Shown: piece after piece, positions 11,499-22,937 of the stretch
Layout: each line of letters begins with the position of its first letter
Position numbering within the stretch: position 1 is the first letter of the stretch
Origin: Atriophallophorus winterbourni
Taxonomy: Eukaryota; Platyhelminthes; Trematoda; Plagiorchiida; Microphallidae
NCBI GenBank assembly: GCA_013407085.1
Contig: JACCGJ010010187.1
Location: 124,001-188,000 of the forward strand
Length of the DNA: 64,000 nucleotides
Direction of reading: 5' to 3'
Notes under the pieces: model-generated
Seen by the model: only the letters and a program-made list of their open reading frames with translations
What the model was told of the DNA's origin: nothing
Database searches by the model: none
Program-made: the position numbers and the translations under genes

Positions 11499-12682
11499 TT
11501 CCTAAAAGGCATAATGTTACTGACCTATTGATTTTTGATGTTCATCTGCTCGAAGGACATTCTGGGCCAGCGCATACCCTCAGCGTCCTGCGCAGGAAAT
11601 TTTGGCCGATCAGTGGGCTATCATGCGTGAAGCGAGCCCTCGCGAAATGCTTAACATGTAAACGGTTAGATGCCAGACCGTCAACTCAACTGATGTCTGA
11701 TCTTCCTTCAGTCCGTGTGACCACAGGTTCTTACTCGTTCGCTAAAGTGGGTCTGGATTATTTTGGACCGTTTGAAGTTAGACGAGGTCGATCTGTAGAA
11801 AAACGATACGGATGCCTATTTACTTGTTTACAGTCACGCGCAGTCCACATAGAAGTAGCCCATTCTATGGATACGGATTCGTTTTTGATGGCGCTCTTTC
11901 GTTTCATTGGACGTCGAGGTAAACCGCAGATTATTTATTCGGATAATGGGTCCAACTTTGTTGGCGCTGAACGAGTGCTACGTATATGGCTAAATGGATT
12001 GAACAGTGACGGTTTATCGGATAAACTAGTTTCACATAGTATTGAGTGGTGCTTTAATCCTCCGTACTCTAGTCATAGAGGAGGTGTTTGGGAGCGGCTG
12101 ATAAGATCCATTCGTCGTGCATTGAATGCTACATGCACAGAACAAACACCATCGGACGAGACGCTGCAAACCGCTCTAATTGAAGCTGAGCGAATTCTGA
12201 ACAACAGACCGCTTGTTCCTTTGTCTTCAGAGGATATTGACTCTTGTTCTTTGTGTCCTAACGATTTGTTGTTGAATCGCTCGAATGATGGAATGCATTC
12301 TGAAGAAAGATTTGTTGACACTTATAAGAGGAATTGGAAACAATCGCTGCACCTGGCAAACGTATTCTGGAAACGCTGGAAATCTGAGTACCTACCACTA
12401 CTACAGACAAGACAGAAATGGATCAATCGCAAACGCAATTTTCGTGTTGGGGATGTGGTATTATTGAGCAGTGTTGAAACTTCGAAGCGTGCTTGGCCAC
12501 TTGGTATTGTTGTAGATGTTCATGTGAGCAAAGATGATCTGGTCAGGACTGTTGTTGTTCGTTCAAAAAATGGTTTGGTAACACGTGATATACGGAAAAT
12601 TTGTCTGCTGGAAGGAGCACAAGAAGAGGAATGCTTGGAGTCTGGCGTGGCGGCGCAGATAGGGCTAGCTCAAACTTCTTAA
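11499..12682 (+). pseudogene. BEL-1 integrase
   Basis: The frame includes the HHCC zinc domain (HLLEGHSGPAHT; CLTCKRLDARP), the DDE catalytic core with first Asp in VGLDYFGPFEV, second in IIYSDNGSNF and Glu in HRGGVWERLIRS, and the C-terminal DNA-binding part (WINRKRNFRVGDVVLLSS). It ends at TAA 12680-12682. All three catalytic acids are present, so the domain itself looks intact. It is called a pseudogene only because it is cut off from gag-pol by upstream frameshifts. Confidence 0.9.
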
Positions 12683-12907
12683 AGGGAGAATGGCAGAACC
12701 TGAGGACGTGGTGGGTCTTAGTCCGGCAAACTATTTCCCTATAAAAAGCCACATGTGTCCAATGATGGCGATGCGACGTGGCGTGTGTGACTCGCCACTA
12801 AATAGAGTCATTGCCATTCTGCTTTATTCAGGGTCGGGTAGTTAGGAAGGTGGAACCAATCAGTTTGTTCATTCAGAAGTTAGCTCTAGAAGGAATTTGG
12901 CGGGCGG
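12683..12907 (+). promoter_or_regulatory. BEL-1 3' untranslated block with TATA-like motif and polypurine tract
   Basis: This stretch contains CCCTATAAAAAGCC at about 12739-12752, followed by TCCAATGATG and GTGACTCGCC. Related blocks occur on the minus strand at 21000-21080 and 34715-34800. A purine-rich run (GAAGGAATTTGGCGGGCGG) sits directly before the 3' LTR and is the natural candidate for the plus-strand primer. A promoter role for the TATA motif is inference. Confidence 0.5.
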
Positions 12908-13428
12908 TGTAAATGACAAGAAATTTGTGTAAAATTCCTTCTTATTTTTCTATTTAAACAAATTGATTTTTTCTTAATTCTTCACGGTTTTACCTATTTG
13001 TGTATACATTTTTGATACTGTTCGATCCACTTGTACACATTTTTTGTTTTGTTGAACTAATTGATTTTGCTTGGCTGCCATTAAATTCCACATATTTTTG
13101 CACGTGGTATTTGGGCTCATTTTATTGTTTCAATTTGGACACCAATTTGTGTGTCATTTGTTGTTTGATACGGAAATTTGGACGACAACATTGGTAAATT
13201 AACTATTTTCTAGTTTTTATGCGTCAGGTCGTCATTTTCATTGAATCTATTATTGCTGGAGTTTTGACTCCATTGTACCGGTGCGTTCCGATATAATTGA
13301 GGTTTGTATACCATTATTATTGTAACTGTCAATAATTACAGTACCGTAGTAAACCCAAATCGTGGTTCTGAATTTGTCGAACTAGGGACGGGAGATCTAC
13401 GCGTTAACTAGCGACATTGGTCGTTACA
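12908..13428 (+). repeat. BEL-1 3' LTR
   Basis: This is the second copy of the LTR, ending GGTCGTTACA. The next base enters a different BEL integrase sequence (BEL-2). Confidence 0.95.
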
Positions 13429-13714
13429 GGCAGAGTATCTAAAATGATGGAGAAATGGCTAACCATTTTACCAAATAAAGACGCAGTCACCGACTCGGTA
13501 ATACAGTATCACCACTTAATATGTGGACATTCTGCAGCTCCACACGTGCTGTCTACTATTCGTCGGGAGTACTGGATCATAAAGGAAATGGCGGTAGTAA
13601 GACGAGTGTCGCGTTCGTGTGTAGAGTACAGACGCCTGCATGCTCTTTCTTGCCATCAGGCAAAGGCGCCTGTCTCGACATTTAGAACCGACAGGGGTGT
13701 ACACGCCTCATATT
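13429..13714 (+). pseudogene. BEL-2 integrase zinc-domain fragment
   Basis: In frame, it reads SVIQYHHLICGHSAAPHVL and REYWIIKEMAVVRRV, homologous to the HHCC domain of BEL-1 integrase but clearly another lineage. It ends at the repeat C insertion, and no DDE core follows. Confidence 0.7.
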
Positions 13715-13808
13715 TGTCTTGGCCTGGGCAACCTGACAGTAACCTATCCCGCGTGCAGTCACTGACTGTGTGTCACTTTGCCTAGATAAGGTTTGTGCTT
13801 TCATACAT
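13715..13808 (+). repeat. Repeat C copy
   Basis: This short copy runs from TTGTCTTGGCCTGGGCAACC through CAGTCACTGACTG to GTGCTTTCATACATAC. It splits BEL-2 integrase, so the repeat either inserted here or replaced the missing DDE core by recombination. Confidence 0.75.
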
Positions 13809-14121
13809 ACGCGCCTTGCGTCACACCGGTGTTGATAAGTTCGTTCCCTTCCGTGTTTGGAAACGTTGGAAGCGTAAGTATCTTCCAACGCTGCAAATAA
13901 CTCGTAAGTCGCTTAAGCCACAGCGAAACCTCATGACGGGAGATCTAGTCCTTTAAACGAAGATGAATTGTCTCCGAAGTAAATGGCCCATGGGGATGGT
14001 AATTGTTACCCTTTCTGGACCTGACGGCCCCGTTAGACAGGCGACAATTAAAACTGCTGACGGCTTAAGAAGTAGGGACGTTATATCCCTCTGTTTCCTC
14101 GAAGGGGCAGAGGACAGGTAG
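13809..14121 (+). pseudogene. BEL-2 integrase C-terminal fragment
   Basis: The sequence reads FRVWKRWKRKYLPTLQITRK, then RNLMTGDLVL, a stop, then KWPMGMVIVTLSGPDGPVRQ and RSRDVISLCFLEGAEDR before TAG. This matches the DNA-binding tail of Pao/BEL integrases. An in-frame stop after LVL marks decay. Confidence 0.65.
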
Positions 14122-14666
14122 AGAGTTGTCGGAATGTTTCTCATTGACGATAGCGCATAATATACAATGTACCTCTGTAAACAATTTGTAGTAAATAGTA
14201 AATATAGACGGCTCCGGCACTTAAAGACGCAACTGTGGAAATAGTGCCAGTGCGCATGCGCTATAAATACATTATGATTATATAAAAAGGATGCTCATGT
14301 ACAGTGAGATAAGGCTGTCACTTTGTCGAGCGTTACCTACAATGACAGAAGCTCCTTCTCCCATAAATTGTTCATCGCAGGCCATGATTGCACGCGCCCA
14401 CATGCGTTGTGTATTCATTGTATTCGGCCACGGATCACATGCTAATGCATGCTATCATCCGGCGATAACGGACCAAGAAGCATGCGCCCCATGCGTGTTG
14501 CACCCCTTGAGACCGATCAACACTAAATATGCAAATCAATATTGCTATAACTTCAATGGGATAAATGGAGCGCTGCTCAGTGCTGTCAGCATGACACCTG
14601 TACAGCTGCAAAAAGGTAGAACTCGGCGAAGGTGCCTCCCATGCTAAGCTCATGCATCAAATGTTC

Positions 14667-14850
14667 GAAACATTTGAAATTATAGACGGCTCCGGACCTT
14701 AAAGATGTGTTGTTGATATGTAAAATTGTTTATAGATGGCTTTGACTTCTTGTTTCCATTCGAAACATTTGAAATTATAGATGGCTCCGGCCTTAAAGAT
14801 GTGTTGTTGACGTGTAAAATTGTTTATAGATGGATTCGACCTTTTTTTCC
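14667..14850 (+). repeat. Two-copy 95-bp tandem repeat
   Basis: GAAACATTTGAAATTATAGA starts at 14667 and again at 14762. The units share GGCTCCGG, CTTAAAGATGTGTTGTTGA and TGTAAAATTGTTTATAGATG. A third, partial relative (TATAGACGGCTCCGGCACTT) lies at about 14202-14230. It is probably part of the BEL-2 LTR. Confidence 0.85.
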
Positions 14851-16124
14851 AAAGCATACGCATGGTAATTAAATATGAGGTACAAGACTTGTGTGCTTAT
14901 GCCCAAGCGTCAATGAGTAATATTCTGATTACCGGGTCGTCAGTGAGTGCCGTCGTGGTCGCTAATATTATTGAATTTTAATTACTTATGAGTAGTTAAC
15001 TTCAATTTTGTAAATAGAAAAATGTATTCGTTGTGAATTGCCACGTGCACAGTGTAGGGTGTGACGTTTACGCGATTTTCTCCAGGGTATAGCCAGATGC
15101 GTATATTGCATGTTTCAAGCCGCGTGGCTTCCAAGTGGCAGTGTGAATGTTATATTCACATTTAAGTTAAGTTAATTATTTGGCCTGTCTAGACTCCCTA
15201 TTTTGTGCTCCCAATAAATTGTATACATTCATTTTTGATGTTTTCAAATATTTTACCAAAAATTGTCTTCATCTTGTACATCCTTCTTATTTTTGTTTTC
15301 ATCTTTCCCGCCATTTGTTGGCTCGCAGTTCACTTGATTTCACCTGCGCAATATTTTCTGCTTATGGACGCTCGTAATGATTATTGAAACTAATCCCGGA
15401 TTTTCAGTGTTGAGGTAATATTTTGCATTTGTGTATATTGATTCAGTTTATAGAAAATTGTTCATTACGAATAAATTGATTTTGCAACGTTTGGACAATT
15501 CTTACGCGTAACTCTTACCGGGTTGGAAACGATTATAGATTACAATTTCGAGCTATTTGTATATCGTCATTTCCACCCGGTTTGAATTTTGTTTCCGCGT
15601 TGAAGGCAAATGCATCGTGCAACCTGACACGCCGCCACACATGAAAAGTTCTAGCCATTTGGAGCTAAACAGGCTAAGTTAGCTGTCAATCGTAGCTCAC
15701 CATATTCTCTTTCGATGCGAAACTTAACAAATGACAACTTTGTGGAGATGACACTAACACAGGAGAATCATACTCCAACATTAAAGAGCGCCGCTGTCGT
15801 GCTACGTCCTTTAGAGGACGAATCATCGTTAAGTTGTAGTGACACAGACCACAAATATGAAACTGGATGCCAGTAGTTGTTATCCGTTTCAAAACGATTG
15901 ATGTATCTCTTCATGAAATAGCCTTCAAAAAATGCAAAGCCTCCTCGGGTATTTCGCCCGCGGACAAAGAGCTCCTAGGTAGCCCTAACACCGGGAGTTT
16001 GGCCCCATGTGATAGTGCACTTCTGTTCTATACAAATGATTGTAGCATTAGAAATAAATATGCATAACTCCTCTGTAGAGTTGACAACACCCACTACAAA
16101 ATCGTGAGTGTTACGTAATCATGG

Positions 16125-16740
16125 TTGTCTCATGATAACCACATACCAGTTCCAATAGCGGATAGGTTTAGCGCCGTAAGAAGCGATCGACCTCTTTGTA
16201 AGCTAGCAGGAGGGGCATTGCACCTTATTTATAACGCTATTCTCTTTGAGAAAAGTATTCCTCTTTCTACAACGAACGTGCAGATAATATCTGCCTTGCT
16301 CATGCATGGATGCACGCGTATAGTTGTAATCTGCGTCTACCGTAGTCCGAGTAGTGGTTTGAAAGAAGATGCTCTTTTGCAAATTAAGCTCTCGTCTCTT
16401 TTAGCCGTAGCACCACGTCTTGTAATCTTCGGCGATTTAAATCGACATGAAATAAACTGAAATTACTAAACCTTGCATGCCCCTGGAAACGCGAACGATT
16501 TTCTGGACTGGCAACACTCTCATGCACTTTACCAACACGGAAACGAGACAACTAGATTCTGCGACGGTCAGTCTCCGTCTACTCTTGACCTAGTTATTTC
16601 AACTGCTGAAAGAGGTATAGAAAATTTGGTCTCCCTGCCAGCATTAGGAAAGAGCGACCATGTAGTGGTAGCCTGCGAGTTACTCTTGTCATTTGGTAAC
16701 CCCTCATCTAAGGTGTCTCGATGCTTCCATAGGATCGACC
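16125..16740 (+). pseudogene. LINE endonuclease domain
   Basis: Two frames (16125-16460 and 16473-17111) together cover the central and C-terminal APE endonuclease: HLIYNAILFEKSIPL, VVICVYRSPSSG, LVIFGDLN (the D-N catalytic block), FCDGQSPSTLDLVIST and LGKSDHVVV (the terminal SDH block). A one- or two-base break separates them at about 16460. Confidence 0.7.
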
Positions 16741-17599
16741 TGCTGACCTATTACAGGCAGCAGCGCTACTCCCACGGCAAAACATTGAACATGTGGATGG
16801 GATGTATAAGCAGATCGAAAAAATCATCCTTCAACTTCAGGATCGATTCGCTTCTCTCGTACCCGTTCGCAAAAATGGTAAACCTCAATGGTGGTCAGCT
16901 TCAGTCTCCCGGAGTGTATGTCACCGCGACGCAAAATGAAGGCGTTATAAGCTTACTCCCTCGTGTGGTACTTGAGCCGTTACAAAAAAGCGCGAAATAT
17001 TGCTGTTTACAAGATACGTGCAACAAAGATCAGAGGCTAATACGCATCCGAAACGACACTACTGGTACGTTCAATCTAAATGGTCAACACGAAAAGGTGT
17101 GGTTACCTTAAGAAGAGACGATGGCTTTGCCGTCATTGCAAGCACTGAAAAGGCTCAGGTGTTTTTCTTGCATTCCAACGCCGAGATTATAATTTGAACG
17201 CCTCTGCGCCATCACTTCAGTGTGCACTCACTGAACGCCCCCTCTGCACTGACCTTACATTCGAGGTACACAATGTCGAGACTATATTGGCCAGCCTGGC
17301 ATACAACAAGTCGGCAGGGCCCCATAGCATCCATTCACGAATGATCTGACTGCTAGCTCCTATATTAGCTGTGCGGATAACAGAACGTTTCACATCATCC
17401 CTCAGTTAGGGTAATCTTCTTTCGGAGGAGCTTCTTCCACGGTCAAAAATTACCGCCCGTGTAGCTTCAGTAGTGTACTATGTAAGGTTATGGAAAAGTT
17501 GACCCGCGATACAATTTGTGGATACCTATCCAAACACTCTCTTCTGAATGCCGCACAACACATCTTCATAAAAGGTAGGTCACGTCTGACTAACTTGTT

Positions 17600-17952
17600 G
17601 AGCTTTCTAAACGAGGTCACTAAGGATGGATGATGATATAGCTGTAGAAGTCTTCTATCTTGACTTTAGTAAGTCTTTTGATTGAGTCAACCACAGGCTC
17701 TTGCTTCTCAAACTCTCAGCCACGGGCGTATCAGGAAACCTACTGGGCTGGATTCGAGCATTCCGTAGTGAACGTTTCTTTACTTTTAGGGTAGATGATA
17801 CATACTCCGCATGTGCACATATAACTAAGGGGTTTCCCCAGGGCTCAGTCTTGGGGCCGTTGCTGTTCCTCATCTTCATTGATGATCTTGCTTACCAACT
17901 GCGCTCATCCTGTTATATGTTTGCTGACGACGTAAAAATTGTCGGAAGGTAG
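17600..17952 (+). pseudogene. LINE reverse transcriptase core
   Basis: The sequence reads VFYLDFSKSFD, a stop, VNHRLLLLKLSATGVSGNLL, then PQGSVLGPLLFLIFIDDLAY and CYMFADDVKI. These are RT blocks A, B and C with the FADD catalytic pair. Confidence 0.75.
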
Positions 17953-18199
17953 TATAACTTCGATCTGATAAGTGACGTAGAAGCTACGACGACATGGCGG
18001 TTAAGTGGTACCTTCCCCTTAAACTAGGGAAGAGTCAGTTGCTCTCTACACTGGAAAGCAAAATGATTGTCTCTACGCCCTCAGCCCACACGGAGTTCCG
18101 TAGGGTAAAATCTACTAAAGACCTAGGAAAAAGAAGAATTTCAAGCTAGATGACTCTTAACATGCCTCTTACACTACAAGCTTTAGCTATACCAAGGAA

Positions 18200-20450
18200 G
18201 ACAACTAAGACTGATAAACCATTTTTAATTGAGCTTTGTGATGAAGTTTAAGTATTTTGACTAACGAGTAATGTAGGATCTTTTGTTAAGGAATCTGTGC
18301 CGAGCCTTAGAAAAGATACTAGCTGTAAGGTATTCTAGTATAGCTTTCTTTTTATGTTTTTCAAATAATCTTGATAAAAAAGCTGTATGGTTTATCAATC
18401 TGTAGTTCGTGGCTAAGAGTTTCGTGCCAGATTTATGATAATAATAATAACGATACCATATTTTTGGTAAACCAAGGCATGCAAAACATGATCAGGTTAT
18501 CAATGTGTACAAAGTAAATTAATTGTAAAAATGACTTTATCAAGCGGAATTTTCGAACATTATTCCGTTTAATGAAAGATGGTAAATTACAATGGTAAGA
18601 AAGTAAATTTTTTCGCTCAATGTCACACAGTAATAAAGTTTCATCTAGATTGCATCGAAATATGCAAATAAAGAGGATGCGATTTATTCTGGAGCAAAGA
18701 TTGAAAGAAAGAAAAAAAGAAAAATTAAGAACGAAATGGTTCGCGTAAAAAATAATTGTCACATTAAAAATAAATTTACAAAGTAAAAAATTCTTTTATA
18801 AATATATAAATTGACTACTTCGGAATGTTGGTGGGTGTGATTGAAGTATAATTCATAAAAAATTCGGTTATATTGAAAAACAAATTAGAAAATGTAGGGT
18901 ATGGGGAGAGATTGTCGTTTAAATAGTATAAGGTTTGTGCTAGTTGTACGATCCAGAAAAGTCGAAAAACTCTCAAGAAATGGAAACCGAAACTATTCGC
19001 TAGTAGGGCTTTCGGTTCATAACGAAGAATCAGTCTAATGCGGAAGAAGCACAGGCCAGTTCCAGAGTTGGTTTGGGAGTCGGAGACAGTGGAACACAAT
19101 TAAAGATATTCTCTTCACCATCATGGTAAGAGGTCATCGAAGTGAACTAGTGAATTGGTTATGAACGACAAAATAGATTACCCAAAAAACGTTTTGGCAA
19201 TTTTTTTGCTTTTTTGGTTTTTTTGGTTTTTCAAATAAACACTTATCTGGGTATAACAATCGGCTGTTTCCATTCTGCCGAAAATGTGCCAGATTCATTA
19301 GATGCGTTGAATGAGTTCAGCAAGAGCAGTCGAAAGTCATTGATCCTATTTGGCATATGGCTGGAGGTATGCTGGCTATTTGGGTTTTAGTACTGACGGT
19401 TGCTTGCTGACATAATATAGTTATGCCACTCAAGTTAATACTCAAAGTTTTCCGTGTTTCAAGCGAAGGAATTTGACTGGTTGTAGAAACGCATTTTGAC
19501 CCGTTGTACGTGGAGTCAATATATAGAATGAATGCTTCACCGATATCATAAGGCGAACTAATGATAGTTTCAAACACGGATGAATTACAATATTCGATAT
19601 TTGAATCTATGTTGCTGGGTGAGTTGGATGATGATAACTCCAAAAGCTCACTTAGCGTAATGATCTTATCCTGGCTTTTAAGGGATTTGTTTTCATCAGC
19701 ATGAGTTTGTTATCTAAAAGAATCTGTAACTTCTTGAAAGTTAATAAGGACGAATAAGAGAAAAAATGTCATGCTTTTAGTATGTAACAAAATGTAGATC
19801 CATTATTTCCTTTCATATTTTCTGAGCTTTCGTTAATTTTGTAGGTCTAATGAGTGTAAATCATGCCTTCATAACTATTACTTCAATTCCTACTGAAATG
19901 TTAAGGAGACTGTTGTCAAATCATTAGAGAGAAAGAATCGATCCAGTTTCCTGTTTTAGTGAATTCTGAAATTAAATTCCAGTTAATGTGGTTGTAGACT
20001 TGCTCATTATCAGATGTCTTACAAGAGGTAACGGAAGCAGTAGCACATAATATTTGGAATGATAATATGTATTCTTACCGTTAAAGAACGATGGAATTAC
20101 CTCCATGTTAGCTGGGGATAGGTTTATTATGAAGATTAGGCTCATATTTGAACGTTAAACAGCGTAACTTTGAGCGCATACGTTGTTCGACGAGCTTTGC
20201 AAGATTCTTTCAATGATAAAATCGGCGTCAGTGACAGCTTCATGTCAGTCGATACAACATCAATGTAACCGCGGATTTTGCATAACTCCCGTAATGAGAT
20301 TTATTTATACCAGAGGAGGCAATGTGTGTTTAACGCTTGCAAGCTTAGCAGTTAATATCCCTGAATATTGCATGACTGCAGTTGCCATTGAGGCAAGAAT
20401 TATTTTAACTCATATCTGAAAGTGCGATGTATGAGTAACGATGATGTAAC
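18200..20450. other. Unassigned AT-rich stretch with one possible exon
   Basis: No known repeat is recognised. Minus-strand frames at 18433-18762 and 18815-19099 have no recognisable motif. The only segment with a coding look is 19317-19680 (minus), listed separately. Confidence 0.35.
19317..19680 (-). CDS. Hypothetical minus-strand coding segment
   Basis: I do not recognise this protein. The minus-strand frame reads SQDKIITLSELLELSSSN, then a Ser/Thr/Ile-rich stretch, ending CQIGSMTFDCSC and a stop. Its even composition and the TTAAAAG upstream as a possible acceptor suggest a terminal exon, but no neighbouring exon was found. It may equally be a chance open frame in decayed repeat DNA. Confidence 0.25.
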
Positions 20451-21516
20451 AGAAAGATCAGCTGATTTTATCGCTGCACAACAACAATAAATATACAAAC
20501 CTCAATGGTATAACAACGTAACAGCAAATAATAGAGTCAAATCCTCCAAAATCAATTACTTCAATTGAAAGCAAATCCAATGACGACCGAATTGTCGTTC
20601 AAATTTCCCGTAACGAACAAAAATGGAACGTAAATTGTCGTGCAAAATCCAGCAAAATACGAGAAATCAAAATGGCAACCAAAAATTTAACAACAATGAC
20701 CAACAATGTTCGAAACAATGAATTAAAACAAAAATTGGATTGACGGCTTGGAACGAAAAGATTGACAATAAGGAAATTGATTACAAAAATAACAGTTTAA
20801 TGCCAAAATACTATAGGAACAAACACCAGCAAAATCTATTTGACAAAATTTAGGTTTTGTAAATAAGTCCAAAATAAAGGGAATGTTGAACGGAAAGGAA
20901 CAATTTCACACTTATTTAAACCATAATCCTCCTACATATTTATTCTTCGGGCTTACCTATGCTACGTTTTTCGACGAATACTCTAACGAATTCAGATCGG
21001 CAAATGACTTCATTTAGTGGCGAGTCACGTCCTCAACATTGCATCACCTTCATTGGATATTAGTAGTTTTTTTTATAGAGAATGCGGTTGCCAGCTGCAG
21101 ACCCACCATATCCTCCGGTTCTGCTTCTTGCCTTATAAAGAAGAGTTGTCCTGGTCTTTACCCAAATTACCCACGTCTTCTTAAAACCATTATGGAAAAA
21201 CATTCATTCCGAATATCCCGCTGGATCAAGCCATCGTTTGTTCACATGGTGACCGTTCGTACTAAACAGTCATCATTCACTTCCGGTGTCTCAATAATGC
21301 AAAGCAGGAACAAAACCAATACTACATCACCACTGTTGTCGTTCTTGTAACATCGATAAATATTCTGGCTTCCATCTTTTCCGGAATACATCTGTTAAAT
21401 ACAAAACATGTTTCCATGTTATTCTCATTGTTTCTGCCAGTCCGGTGTCCACAGTGACCTTGAGGTTGCTGTACTGTAGCAATAAGTCGTTTGGGCGTAA
21501 AGCCGCTGCATCAATA

Positions 21517-21705
21517 TCACTTAACGAGATAGGGACTGAAATCCTGTTTTTCTAATATACGCTCTACCTCGATCAATGCTCTGAACAATGTCTCTTCTGA
21601 GGGAGTTTTTTCAATACACATGACAGTCAGCGCTCTTCTTGTCGATCGAATTAGTAGATACCCACACGTTCGCTTCAATAGCAAATATACGTGTATCGCA
21701 GGCAC
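21517..21705 (-). pseudogene. BEL-3 integrase fragment
   Basis: The frame reads RSTRRALTVMCIEKTPSEET and ALIEVERILEKQDFSPYL, matching RSIRRALNATCTEQTPSDET and ALIEAERILNNRPLVPLS of BEL-1 just after the DDE core. Confidence 0.7.
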
Positions 21706-21803
21706 AGCAGCTTGTAAATCAAGTCTAAGAATAGATAGCGTTTGTAAAGGATTAACTTCAGCCCTTGAGAATAAAAGACTAGCTAGTGAAACTGATTCTT
21801 CAT

Positions 21804-22004
21804 CTAAGGTGTGCCCATAAGGCCTACTCCATTACCAATTTCAGATGCACCGCAAAATATATGTAAATGTATTCGCGTATCAAGCTGGTTATACCCAATA
21901 ATATAACAAGGTACTCTCAGCTCCTTGACAGAACGTAAGGATGATATCCATCTATCAAATAACAACGCAATGTCATCAGGAACCTTTTTTATCCCATCCC
22001 ACAC
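21804..22004 (-). pseudogene. BEL-3 RT/RNase H fragment
   Basis: The frame reads DDIALLFDRWISSLRSVKEL and LHIFCGASEIGNGVG, the counterpart of WISSMHAIKELRILRR and LHVFSDASKSGHGAV in BEL-1. The catalytic Asp of the DAS motif is replaced by Gly (CGAS), so the site is dead. Confidence 0.7.
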
Positions 22005-22548
22005 TAGAGTCCCGGAAAACCTTTACGAGACGGAAAGTGGTGAACTTCTGAAACATTCTTCTGAAGAAACTTATATACTGCAGTTCCGTTCCGAGTTTTA
22101 AGCAGGGTTTGGACCGCAACTGGGGTAAGATTTTTTCTAAATACACTTCCTAATTGCTATGCAAGCTTGGGTAGTTCACCTTTTAGCGTTATCCCGTAAA
22201 TCAAGTAAGGGCAAGAGTTCTCTGTGTTTTTTATGTATTATATACGATGCTACTTTAGAGGACCTCTCACCGTGCTGATGGAGAGAAACTGCTTTTTGTT
22301 TTTCCAGCATCGGTAATAACGCGGTGCTTACTAAATACAATCCAGATAATCTCTTAGCGTCGTGGTCGTCGGAGATTTCAAATAGACAAAAAGAAAAAGC
22401 CTTTTGGCAGTGGTGGGTGCTTTTCTGCAGCTTTCCACCGGAAGAAATTCTGAACGCTCGATTGGCTCGTTAGCCACATACTGTCCTGCGCAAACTGAAC
22501 TGAACTGAAGGAAACCCCAAGGTCGTTGTTACGCGGTATTATATTGTG

Positions 22549-22693
22549 ATGTCTCTCTTCGGAAAAATACGGCATTTTTCAACCGTTTTGGGCCATATCA
22601 GCAAACGATATGCTTCAGCGGAAGTAGATACTATTCATTTAAAAAAACGCATCCGGGATTTTGTCAAAAATAATCCCAATCTCAGGGATAAAC
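22549..22693 (+). CDS. COX5B: Cytochrome c oxidase subunit 5B, exon 1 (mitochondrial presequence)
   Basis: The ATG at 22549 opens MSLFGKIRHFSTVLGHISKR followed by YASAEV, a basic, Ser-rich amphipathic presequence expected for import into mitochondria, then DTIHLKKRIRDFVKNN. The donor is C|GTATGA after RDK. The exon has 145 nt (48 codons plus 1). It continues in correct phase across a 30-nt intron (22694-22723) to exon 2. The encoded subunit is a nuclear, zinc-binding peripheral subunit of complex IV on the matrix side. Confidence 0.8.
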
Positions 22694-22723
22694 GTATGAT
22701 CTCTTCTAAGTAATTGTTTGCAG

Positions 22724-22806
22724 ATGAGCATATTTTATCAAGTCCAATGCCGACAACACTCTCTGAAACTCAGAAAGAATTGCTAAGAGAAATAGAAGAT
22801 ATTGAT
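22724..22806 (+). CDS. COX5B: Cytochrome c oxidase subunit 5B, exon 2
   Basis: This 83-nt exon encodes EHILSSPMPTTLSETQKELL and REIEDID, the acidic helix that precedes the conserved domain. It is bounded by TTTGCAG and GAT|GTAATT. The next intron (22807-22834) is only 28 nt. Both junction phases fit the flanking exons exactly, which argues that these tiny introns are real. Confidence 0.8.
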
Positions 22807-22834
22807 GTAATTATTGATATTTTCTTATTTCCAG

Positions 22835-22937
22835 TTGGATTTCAAAGTTATAAAAACAAGGTCTATTGTACCAAATTCCAAGGAAAACCCAATACTTGTG
22901 AGCGGTGAAGAAGAACGTCGTATTGCCCAGTGTGTTT
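22835..22937 (+). CDS. COX5B: Cytochrome c oxidase subunit 5B, exon 3 (first zinc-ligand pair)
   Basis: The exon encodes LDFKVIKTRSIVPNSKENPI, LVSGEEERRIAQCV and the first base of the next Cys. It corresponds to the vertebrate region LDPYNVLAPKG through SNKRIVGCIC. The Cys-x-Cys formed across the junction is the first half of the COX5B zinc site. The donor GTACGT at 22938 gives phase 1, which matches the acceptor of exon 4, 5.35 kb downstream. Confidence 0.85.

Larger units (their letters stand above)
6835..13428 (+). mobile_element. BEL-1, Pao/BEL LTR retrotransposon with two LTRs
   Basis: Long terminal repeats at 6835-7352 and 12908-13428 begin TGTAAATGAC and end GTCGTTACA. They bracket gag, protease, reverse transcriptase, RNase H and integrase in Pao/BEL order. 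The LTRs differ at only about four substitutions and three single-base indels by eye, so insertion was recent on an evolutionary scale. The internal frame is nevertheless broken four times (about 8276, 10504, 11330 and 11498). Five-base flanks (agtac on the left, ggcag on the right) do not match, so no target-site duplication is seen. Confidence 0.95.
13429..15560 (+). mobile_element. BEL-2, 3' remnant of a second Pao/BEL element
   Basis: Directly after the BEL-1 3' LTR comes a diverged integrase zinc domain (LTILPNKDAVTDSVIQYHHL, HVLSTIRREYWIIKEM). It is interrupted by a repeat C copy at 13715-13808. Then comes an integrase C-terminus (FRVWKRWKRKYLPTL, RNLMTGDLVL, DGLRSRDVISLCFLEGAE). After about 14160 the sequence looks like non-coding 3' UTR/LTR with a local duplication. 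It probably extends to about 15560, where LTR-like text (TTACCGGGTTGG) fades. The catalytic core between the two integrase parts is lost. Confidence 0.7.
15700..18180 (+). mobile_element. CR1/Jockey-like LINE, decayed
   Basis: Endonuclease fragments come first (VVICVYRSPSSGLKEDALL, RLVIFGDLNRHE, STLDLVIS, GKSDHVVVACELL). RT fragments follow near 17290-17950: SAGP, NYRP-like text, FYLDFSKSFD, GFPQGSVLGPLLFLIFIDDL and YMFADDVKIVG. Numerous stops and frameshifts make it inactive. The 3' end near 18180 is estimated. Confidence 0.8.
20470..22200 (-). mobile_element. BEL-3, decayed minus-strand Pao/BEL element
   Basis: Read on the minus strand, RNase H lead-in text (WDGIKKVPDDIALLFDRW, RIHLHIFCGASE) at 21804-22004 is followed by integrase text (LIRSTRRALTVMCIEKTPSE, EETLFRALIEVERIL) at 21517-21705. 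Next comes a 3' UTR block with GTGACTCGCCACTAAAT at 21010-21030 that matches BEL-1 12800-12815. LTR-like sequence at 20500-20880 is similar in style to the BEL-1 LTR but diverged. The upstream part is missing; COX5B begins about 350 bp to the right. Confidence 0.75.
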
